Shown piece by piece: positions 55,360 through 64,000 of a stretch of DNA of 64,000 nucleotides; the stretch's first letter is position 1, and each line of letters opens with the position of its first letter. Position numbers and translations under genes: made by a program. This DNA comes from Gloeophyllum trabeum ATCC 11539 (Eukaryota; Basidiomycota; Agaricomycetes; Gloeophyllales; Gloeophyllaceae), in NCBI RefSeq assembly GCF_000344685.1, contig NW_006920412.1, positions 2,358,617 through 2,422,616 of the forward strand, written 5' to 3'. The notes under the pieces are model-generated. The model made no database searches, was not told the DNA's origin, and was given only the letters and a program-made list of their open reading frames with translations.

Positions 55360-58300
55360 ATGTTCAAACTGCGCCCCAACCTTGCTGCGCCCTTCGGGCT
55401 ACTAGGGGACGAGGCGAAACTATCATTTCGGAGTCAAGCAGGGGGTATTGCAAAGCTAGCCTCGACACGCGTGAGTCTGTGATATCATGGGGAGTGAGAT
55501 TGTGGCTGAGAGTACGAAAGAACATCTCTGGGACGGATGCCTATTGGAATCAAGTGCGTTATATAGTGTACGGTCATGTGTCTCATTCTAACACAGACCT
55601 TAATCATAATGGTAGTACGTCGAGTTGTTCGACTCTGCGTCCGACGTGTTCTCTCTCATATCGCCCAATGATAGTATGTATCCAGTTATAGTTAAAACTA
55701 CTAGCTATTGAAATAACGTGCGATTAGTCCGCCGGGCGTTACTAGAGGCACCTGAGAATGTGGCCACTCTAATCCGCGTTATATCGACCCGACTCTTCAA
55801 TCTGGTCTCTGACCATACCTTCCCATCCTCCAGCAATCCCTCAGTCGCCTCCCTGGCCACATCTGTGACATCCTTCATAAAGAGCGGTGCTGGTGAACGC
55901 AACACAACGAAGGAGGCGCTGAATTGTATCCGTGTATTGCAGCGAGTGTTTCCTGTTGTCTTCGAGTTAGAGGGGGAAGCAAGTAGATTCGAACTTGAGG
56001 TCTTATGGAAGAAGGAGGAGGCACCAGAAGACCATGTTTCCGAGAACACCTCAAGTCCCCAATTTGTGATCGAAGATGAAGATGACGATGAAGAACACGA
56101 AGGTGCCCCGCAGCCCTACAGCCCTCAACTATCACAGCCCAAGGCAACGAAGACACTTCCTTCCCTTGCCGAGAGACTCTTTAGTTGCTTGATTGATCTG
56201 ATGTTTTGCTGTGGATTTACTCTCCCAGTGAAGTTACAGGTTGACCACTACAAGATAAACTACGTGATTTGGTACGTACTACAGCCCACACATTTAGTAC
56301 GATTGATGCCAGCCTAAGTGCAATCGCAGGGAGAAAGGTGTTGGGTCGACAGTGGATCCAGGTCCTAGTCAGAGCTACGACTCGAACAAAACGGAGGTCC
56401 TCCGACTCTTGCTCGTTCTGTTTTCCAAACAGATTTATGTTCCTCCCTCTGGACTGCTATCCACACCGTCACCGTACACGTTGCATTTTGTGCAACATAC
56501 ACCTCGTCGTGACGTTCTAACGGTGCTATGTTCTCTGCTCAATACGGCCATGAACTCACATGTTGTACCTGCGAACATAATGAGTGGCATGACCACCAAG
56601 CTTCCATACAACCACCTCGTGTTCAAGGGGGAAGACCTGCGCGCGACACTAGTGGGCACATGCTTACAGGTTCTCTGCGTCCTGCTTGATTGTCAAAGTG
56701 GAAGCGCGCGGGACCTCGTGGTCGAAGGTGGTGATATCCCTATATCGACCCCTACCTCTAGGACGAACGCTTTTCGGTATTTCCTGGCCAAGCTTGTACG
56801 TGTACTACATGTCTTTCTCATCCCCACGAACTCAATACGATGTTGTTATTCGGATAGCATAGAACACAAGACTTCACGTTCATTGCCGATGGGATCTTAG
56901 CCATTCTTCAGGAACAGATGGCTTCCTTCAACAATCTCCTCCCCGGGTCTCGAAAACCTGTTCCGTATATAGTCGATACTAGTGAGTCAACCCTCAATTG
57001 TGCCCAATTCGTGGATCAACTTAACCATTTGTTTAGTCGTCCTTTTCTGGAAGATGATTGAACTGAACAAGGTATTGGTATCATCTACTGCGGTTCGATT
57101 GAAGCTTAGCCACACTTCCCAAACAGAAATTCCGTGTTTACATCTTGGAGACCGATAAAGGCATGGATATAGCAGCTTATCTGTTATGCTATTGCCTTGA
57201 AATCAAAGACAAACCTCGTAAGCGTATCAAATATGATTGATCGTGACCTCCTCGTCATTCGATTCTCGCCAGAACAGCATGGCTTATGCAGAGCTATCTC
57301 ATACATCATTCAGACATTATCGGCGGAACGCAGCTTCGGTCTGAAATTGATCTCCCCGGTGAAAGCCCAGCTTCCCGCGAAATGGCAGCCAGTCGGTACG
57401 GCTGGTGATTTCATGGTAAATGTGAGTGTCTGCACTTCTCTTGCTTCACACTCGACTGAGTTCTTGTCCCGACAGGCCATCTACGCGATCGTGGCGACCA
57501 CTTCAGGCGCGCTCAACTCATTGTATCCGGCGCTCATTATCGCCTTATCGAACTGTGCGCCGTACTTCAAGAATTTAAGCGTCACGGCCTCCACTCGTCT
57601 GGTCCAGCTCTTTACCTCATTTTCTAGTTCTTTGTTCCTACTGTCGGATGAGGGTCATCCGAGGTTACTCTATTTCATGTGAGTTGGCATCATCACACAC
57701 TTCGGGACAAGCTCACCTGTGCTAGGCTGGAGGTCTTCAACGGTGTGATATTGCATAACCTGAGCGACAATCCACACCTCATCCATGCTATCCTGGGCTC
57801 GCATAAGGTCTTCGAAAATCTGGGTACGTTCACCTTGGCAAGAGGGCTCCGTGACGTGCGACGGGCCCAACAAGCCAAGGAAGAGCAAGCTCGAAGAGCG
57901 CAAAGCGGAGGCAACGAATCTGAGAGCACCCGCGCAAGTCGGAAAGAGAAAGCGAAACTGCTGCAAAGAGATAGCGACAATGCCCTCGGGCTTTCGAGAG
58001 GGAACCCGTCGGAAGAAAGTACCGGTAGTTCGGGCACAGCTCAGAGGAGTGCATCTGAAGATGATTCTCCTTCAACACGTCCGTTGATGTCTCCCACCAC
58101 GGGCGAGGCTCCGACACGCCCGAGCACTCCGCCGGCAGCATCTGAAAAGGCAAGAGGCAAAATGAAGGAAAGGCGATCCATGTCTATGGATGAAAGCCTG
58201 GAGCGCATAGCTGCTGCTGGTATAGGCCGGAACGGTTTCGTGCCTACACAGGAATGGGTGACTTCTTGGCAGCAGGGGTCAGTACATCCGCTATCTTGCT

Positions 58301-58795
58301 GCGTTATGTCTTACCGAGTTGCTGCTTAGGCTCCCGTTGGACCCTATTATGCTGGTGATTTCGGAGCTCTTTCCCAAAGTCCAGGATATACAGAATGGGC
58401 GGCATAAATCCATTTCGCCCTCTGCTATTGTCGACTTCCTATCGAATGTGACTTTAAAGGATGTACTACCGCCTCCTCCTCCAGTGACACCCCGACGATT
58501 CATTGTGAGTGTTGGTTTCACCTGGTCTCGCAACCGTCTGAACCTCATCTGTGCTCAGTGGTCCGATGCATCGATTGTATGGCTTACTTCACTCATGTGG
58601 GGTGAGATATATGTCAGGGGCATGACGCCGCTCGGGATATGGAACTCGACCAATGTGCGCTTGTTCTACGTGAAGCACACTCAGACACAACAGCTTCAAA
58701 TCAAAGAAGCTGTTTCGAGCGTAGTGGGTGGGCTCCTGGGACGTTCCCCGGGTGGAGAGGGGTCGCCTGGAGGGCGCCAGCGCCCCAGCGCGTGA
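55360..58795 (+). CDS. HID1: HID1-family protein (Golgi/dense-core vesicle trafficking)
   Basis: Large helical peripheral membrane protein of the HID1/Ecm30 family, linked to Golgi and secretory sorting. Exons 55360-55444, 55513-55553, 55616-55673, 55728-56271, 56330-56795, 56858-56981, 57037-57071, 57127-57217, 57273-57421, 57476-57678, 57726-58277, 58330-58504 and 58559-58795 give about 919 residues. Hallmarks are AYWNQYVELFDSASDVFSLI, LLEAPENVATLIRVISTRLF, TTKEALNCIRVLQRVFPVVF, FTFIADGILAILQEQMASF and FVPTQEWVTSWQQG. A Ser/charged insert with DDSPSTRPLMSPTT lies near residues 650-730. The first splice junction is ambiguous: a donor at 55475 would also keep phase. No signal peptide. Confidence 0.87.
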
Positions 58796-59088
58796 GGTGC
58801 AATGGACAGGGCTGCTCGAAGAAAGAAGACAACCTGACCTGTATATATGTGCTCTCATATTTCAGCGGATTGATATCGTCTTGTGTATAGCTACGTTACT
58901 CTACTGCGTAGTGCGACTGGTTCCGCATTTTGAGGGGCGTGAATGTGGCTGTGCCGCCATCATTGATCAGCGTCAATTACTATAGAAGTCCAACTTGGTT
59001 TCAGCCACGTGTACACCCGCAAGTCAGTATATTCAGACGTCTCCCCTCCCGCATTGTCCAGCTTTCACAAGTAGCTTCATATCACGCA

Positions 59089-60540
59089 ATGGAAAATATG
59101 CCTTATCTCAGCGCGGCGCAGAGAGGGATGCTGAAAAGAGGTACCACAGTCGCCCTCGTCAAGTGACCGTGAATCCTCACCGTTGATTGCCTAGCGAATA
59201 TCACGAGTGCGTCCGACATAATGATAATGTCGACCATAGACCTTACGAAGAAATGCAAGATGACACCTGCAGACGCAGACGCTGTGAAGGAGGCGGTCTG
59301 TAAAGCGTATCGTAAACCTTCACGTTTACTAGAGGAAGTTGCTCATCGCGGGCGAGAGACTTTCACAACGGGCGACTCAGTATTGGACCAAGCCCTTGGA
59401 GGCGGACTCAGGACGGGTATGGTCTGGGAGATTGCCGGCGAAAGGTAGCTATTCGCGGTTCGCGGAACGCTTATGCTGAAAACTGTCCACAGTGCAGCAG
59501 GCAAAACCCAAATTGCCCTGCAGGCATCCCTCTTCGTTCAGCTTCCTATGGAGCTCCGAGGCTTATGCGGATCCGCTTGTTATCTGACGACGTCCTCAAA
59601 ACTGCAAACGACTAGGCTCAGTCAAATACGTACCTTGCATCCGGCACTTTCGTCAGCACATTGTGGTCTTTCGGATATACACACATTGACTACTTCCACG
59701 CTGCCCATACTCATCCACGCGCTGTCAACTACCTTTCCGGCGCTCCTCAATCAGATCTCGGGCGACAGTGGGAAGAAACCAGTGAAACTTCTCGTGATTG
59801 ACGCTCTGACGGAATTATTCCATTCCGCCAAGAAGACCACAACAAACACGTTGGTGGAGCGTTCTAAGAACATCTCAGAGATATCTGTGCTCCTCCATAC
59901 AATCGCAAGTGAACACCAGATCGCTGTATTGGTCCTGAACGAGGTGGTCGACGTCATAGATCAGGGACCAGGAGATGGTCTTGCCGATGAAACTGACCTA
60001 GTATATCGAGACCAAGCTCGCTGGTTCAACCGTGCTGACAGCATCCCAGGAGAAGATAGGAAAGAGGCAGGGCTTGGTCTATCATGGGCTAATCAGGTTA
60101 ACGCACGAATAATGTGTACGCGCACGAACAGGCACAGAAATCTGCACGATTTCGCCCACAAGCGGTCTCGACACGATTCTGCACTCTCCATCTCTGACTC
60201 TCCACTTCCTACGGACTCTACGAGCCTGGTCCGACGTTTGACGATCATCTTCAGCTCTGTGTCGGCTCCGACGTCCTTGGACTACGTTGTCACAGCCGCC
60301 GGGGTATTCACCGTCGATGACATCGCTTCAGTATCTTCAACTCGTCAATCCTCCCGGAAACGGACTGCATCTGCCCTTGAAGAATGCGCCCCACAGGAGG
60401 GTCCAGAGCCCGCCATGAAAAAGATGACTCAGGAACTGGAGGAACCGCTCCCTGAGGCGGAATCATGGGCGGACTCTGATGACTTATATCCCGAGCTAGA
60501 CATGGCTCTGCTCGATGCTGCAGAGACAGAAATAGCATGA
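59089..60540 (+). CDS. RecA/Rad51-paralogue recombinase (RAD57/XRCC3-like)
   Basis: Rad51 paralogue for homologous recombination repair. Exons 59089-59140, 59195-59444 and 59493-60540 give 449 residues. The N-terminal helix-hairpin region reads MENMPYLSAAQRGMLKR then ASDIMIMSTIDLTKKCKMTP. TGDSVLDQALGGGLRTGMVW leads into the Walker A motif GESAAGKTQ, which is restored across the second intron. Walker B is KLLVIDALTELF. VLVLNEVVDVIDQG and GLSWANQVNARIMCTRTNRH match the ATPase core of Rad57/XRCC3. A diverged acidic C-terminal extension of about 80 residues (RKRTASALEECAPQEG onward) is unusual. Which paralogue it is cannot be fixed without alignment. Confidence 0.85.
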
Positions 60541-60789
60541 CTCTCTAATGTCGGGCCTACCATTCATATCTGAGGGAATAAGCAGCGTATCCGACATGCG
60601 CCACGGTTCTACCTACAGGCTACGGCTTCTTATAGGGAGTACGACGGACTTCACTCAACAAAGGCTTTGCATACCTCATAAATGAGGTCGTGCATTATGT
60701 ATGGTATGTATATCATGGCAGTTCACTACTCATTCGCAGCTACATCCAGACCGAGCCAAAGACGGGCTATCGATGTGACCGTTACGCTC

Positions 60790-62261
60790 CTATACCCATC
60801 CACCTAGTTCAACAGCGAAAGCCACAGCGACCTTGGAGAATTCCAGTGCATGCTCGAAGCTGAACTCGCCGTTTGGAAGGTGCATGGTATCGTTGGCGCC
60901 GTGGATGTATGGGTCGAACTCTGTGAAGGGGTCTCCTTCAGTTGCAAAAGCGCCAGCATACCCAGCCTTGTGCCACGACATATGGTCGGAACCAGCACCG
61001 GGTACCAACTTGGCACCTGCAAGGACAAACATATGGCGTTAAGTCAAAGTACTGTATTCAAGGTGGCACATACGTTGAACGGGGTAGTCAGCGTATTCCT
61101 CTGCCAAAGAAATCACGTATTCGGTGAGAGGTATATCGACGTCGTTAGTGATGAGAGCGACAGTAGCCGTGTGGTTCTGCTTGGTATAGGCGGTCATATC
61201 GAATTGAATCATGGCACGAACATCCCTCCCTAGCCTCTCGTATTCAGCAGCTACTTGGCGGGACCCAAGCAAGCCACCTTCTTCCGCTGCATACCAGTGG
61301 AATTCTACCGGGTATTCAGGTGTGAATCCTTTCTCGACGAGGGCTCTGAACGCCTCGAGGATGGTGACAGTGCCGCTGCCATCATCGTCAGCTCCCGGGG
61401 CGGGAAGAAGCGGGAAGCGGTAGTTGGCGGAATCTTGGTGTGCGCCAATAATTACTGCTGCTGTCTTATTCGGAGAAGGATACTTTGGCTCAAACCGAGC
61501 GATAACGGATGACTGAGGGAAGGGGTTGGTGAATTTACGGATGGACAATGGCGTTGAAGCTGGCGCTTTCGCAATAATCTAGGTTCGTTAGGATAGGAAC
61601 TGTCAACTGGCGTACGAACAGTAGTGCTAGACCGGATCCACCTACGTCCAAAACCTGCAAGTAAAGCCAATGGCTGCTGGCAGCACCGTTCTCACTTCTG
61701 TAGAACCGATTGAAGAAGCTGGTGAACTTCTCGAGGTTGTCGTACATATTCTGGGTGGTCAGGTTGGAGATAACATCTCGGACTTGGGACTGGTACGAGA
61801 TGGGCGGGTATTCTGAGACTGTAGGTTATAGGAGCGTCCTTTGGGGATTGCTTGTACCACTCACCTGCAGCCTCCTTGACCCTGACAGCATTCTTCTTGC
61901 CCAGATCCCTAGTTTCCGTTATGTCCGTGAACTTGAGGCCCTGCTGATGCAGCCTAAGCTTGTCCCCCTCGGTCGCCCACTCGGCCTCGTCTTCTGACTT
62001 GTGAAGCTCCCAAACATACAGTAGACGCGGCTCATCCAGGTCAGAAGCTCCAGCAGGGTCCACTAGTTTGTAGAGCTCTACGGGGTCCGAAGTCAGCCCA
62101 GAGAACTGCTCTATCCGTTCCAGCAGCTGCCCATCTGAGAGAGGTGCCTCCGCGTGTGCAAGGTCGTCGCTCTGGCTGAGAACGGCCTGGGATCCCAAAG
62201 CAGTTGCCGCCGCCAACCCCGTGGAAACCGCGAGCAGAACGAACGACGCTGTGAGCTTCAT
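60790..62261 (-). CDS. Secreted M28 zinc aminopeptidase (leucine aminopeptidase-like)
   Basis: Extracellular metallo-aminopeptidase. Exons 61865-62261, 61646-61818, 61074-61578 and 60790-61016 give 433 residues. The signal peptide is MKLTASFVLLAVSTGLAAA, followed by a propeptide-like region of about 100 residues. Zinc ligands are seen in AAVIIGAHQDSANY (His), APGADDDGSGTVTI (Asp), WYAAEEGGLLGSR (Glu), MIQFDMTAY (Asp) and GSDHMSWHKAGY (His). FEPKYPSPNKTAA and several NXT/NXS sites suggest glycosylation. It matches fungal Lap1-type enzymes in length. The start at 62261 is chosen because it gives a clean signal peptide; a frame start 21 nt upstream would weaken it. Confidence 0.92.
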
Positions 62262-62761
62262 CTCAGTCGCTGGTCTCAACACAAACGCAGGTCAGCCAGG
62301 TGATGGGTCCGCGAGAACACCGCCGTTGTGCTCAGCTTATATAAAGCCGCAGCTCCCTCAAGTGCACACGTTACTAACGTTAGCGATAACGCGTCAAGTT
62401 CGCGACAGATAGCGTGGTTCGCGTAAGTAGGTGGTTGAATGCTGCGCAGGTCACCAGTTCCTCTGTTGCAACTTCCAAATATCTCTATACAGTGTTCATA
62501 CATGAGTACCATTGTCTTGTGTCGTGAGCCAATCGAGGAGTAGGAGTAAGGGACTAAAAGTACACAGGCAACAAAGGAAGACAAAGCTTCGCGGAGTAGG
62601 GTATGCCATGCAAAGGTAAAGATACGGCGTAATGACGAGACCGTAGAAGAAACGACAGATGACCTTGATCATTAAATAGACGGCACCGTGTACCCTCCAA
62701 CGCGCAGGCTCTAACGTGTCAAGTCCAAGAAGAAGGTGCGAGACAGCGGAGGCCGACACCT
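62262..62761. other. Intergenic, promoter side of the M28 gene
   Basis: 500 bp between the peptidase start and the ATG8 stop. A TATATAAAGC sequence at about 62339-62348 lies about 80 bp upstream of the peptidase start on the minus strand and reads TTTATATA there. Confidence 0.5.
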
Positions 62762-63392
62762 TCATGCGCTCGTTGACGGAGTCTCGCTGCCGAAGGTGTT
62801 CTCGCCTGAGTAGCTGACGTACAGGAAGCCATCCTCGTCCCTAGAGATAATCGATGTGGCGTGGTCAGTATCAATTGAGGCTGCCTCCGGGGAGAATACG
62901 AACTTGTGCTCCTCGTAAATGGCGGACATCAGTGCTGCTGTTGGTGGTAGGACCTCGTCCACGAAGATGAAGATGGCCTTCTCCGGGGCAAGCTTGATAC
63001 GCTTCCGGATAACGTAGACGAACTGGCCCACTGTCAGATCCTATGAGGCCACCCATCAGTCCGGCATATCACATCGTGTCTCCTCTGTGAACGCACCGAC
63101 GGCACCAAGTACTTCTTCTTGTCAATAGTGGGGATGTCTGTTCTGTCGGCCTTCTCGCAAATGACCTATTGATAGATGGTGCATGGGAGTCAATGTCAAC
63201 GATGGAATCCACGGACACGATCAGAGCAACGCACCGGAATACGGTCTGGGTACTTCTGTCGAATGCGCTCCGCCTCAGCCTTGCGCTTCTCTGCGCGGTA
63301 CGATACATGACATCAGTCGAGGTCCAGCGACCAATAGCTACGGCGGGTGCGCACGTACCAAAGGGGTGCTCATCCTTGAACTTCGACCGCAT
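62762..63392 (-). CDS. ATG8: Autophagy ubiquitin-like protein ATG8
   Basis: Ubiquitin-like modifier conjugated to phosphatidylethanolamine on autophagosomes. Exons 63359-63392, 63235-63290, 63097-63165, 62904-63040 and 62762-62840 give 124 residues. The sequence [60 protein letters not shown] and [14 protein letters not shown] is near-invariant in fungi. The Atg4 cleavage glycine is the last residue of NTFG; eight residues (SETPSTSA) follow and would be removed. The last intron, 62841-62903, is 63 nt with no in-frame stop, so its retention would insert 21 residues. Confidence 0.96.
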
Positions 63393-64000
63393 GGTTATCC
63401 GAGAGAAAGAGAGAACGGGATTCTAGCTTTATAGGCAGGAACACGTTCCGGGGCGGCAGCGGCAGAGGGGTTGGGTGACGATGGTCAATGAGGTTGAGGA
63501 GATCGTGCACCAGACAACGCGGCAGCCTCGCCCGAAACAAGAAGGCTGCGGTGAAACAGACGTAAACAACGCCAGCCACTGCTCGACGTCGCCGTCCCCG
63601 CCGCCAACAAATTGGGCGAGCTCAGTAATTCTGCTATTGTTCTGAGCCATCACGGCGACTGACTAGTACTGACTCAGGTTGCGGTGGATATGTCACCCTT
63701 GCGGTTGTTGTGAGCTGCACCGGCTGATCTTGCTCTCCTTGTTCTCTGATCTGGTTACCATCATGCTCGTTCTGTCGCTTTGGCCTGCGGTCATGTCGCT
63801 TGAGGCCCGAGGCTTGAAGGACTGCATGATCTCCTTTTGTGAAGCTTGTTCTGTCAGTTGATTATTAACATCCGCCTTCCACAGGATCAACTTCGGCTCG
63901 AAAGCAGTCTCGCACTGATATCCTTTGCATTGGCGGGTGCTTTGTCGACGTTCTCTATGGATAAGATCCCTTAGGGAGATGAGGTCGTGCGCACTGCGAC
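63393..64000. other. ATG8 upstream region, no gene seen
   Basis: 608 bp to the window end. A minus frame of 74 codons (63429-63653) starts MMAQNNSRITELAQFVGGGD; it could be a 5' exon or upstream ORF but has no recognised family. Frames at 63679-63890 look random. Confidence 0.4.

Overview
The window is nuclear DNA from a filamentous basidiomycete, most likely an Agaricomycete. The genes are densely packed and broken by many 45-70 nt GT-AG introns. Several exons are extremely short, and a few introns use a GC donor. The gene set fits this: an F-box protein of basidiomycete type, an NYN/OST-HTH protein, EST1/SMG6, RAD57-like, HID1 and ATG8. There are no operons, ribosome binding sites, CRISPR arrays, tRNAs or rRNAs. 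Gene models were built by hand by joining reading-frame segments at splice sites that keep phase and restore conserved motifs. Coordinates are CDS spans from start to stop codon, introns included.

Layout. 1-7 kb: 3' part of an ER-type E2 enzyme (UBE2J-like, minus), divergent MRP10 (plus), then a large NYN nuclease with three tandem OST-HTH domains and a possible decayed NYN copy. 7-17 kb: two SLC26 anion transporters in inverted orientation enclosing TACO1/YebC and an MFS transporter. 18-33 kb, nearly all minus: EST1/SMG6-type protein, SDR, SnoaL/NTF2-like protein, STRAP-like WD40 protein, Gfo/Idh/MocA oxidoreductase, F-box protein and nucleoside diphosphate kinase. 33-47 kb: QCR7, transketolase, CMC2, GH31 glycosidase, serine/threonine dehydratase, PET100, a small Trp/Phe-rich membrane protein and glutamate decarboxylase. 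47-50 kb: a TA-flanked MITE-like element and a 416-N assembly gap flanked by two identical 511-bp copies. 50-64 kb: secreted intradiol dioxygenase, POLD2, HID1, RAD57/XRCC3-like recombinase, secreted M28 peptidase and ATG8.

How the genes relate. Five small or medium nuclear genes serve mitochondrial translation or respiratory-chain assembly (MRP10, TACO1, QCR7, CMC2, PET100). Several sit head-to-head with neighbours over about 250-500 bp. The GH31 enzyme, transketolase and Gfo/Idh oxidoreductase could form a loose sugar/xylose theme, but this is inference. I found no clearly new multi-gene system. The most unusual structure is the NYN/OST-HTH gene, which grew by duplication of whole exon-plus-intron modules. 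Next come the 6-nt microexons in transketolase and the STRAP-like gene.
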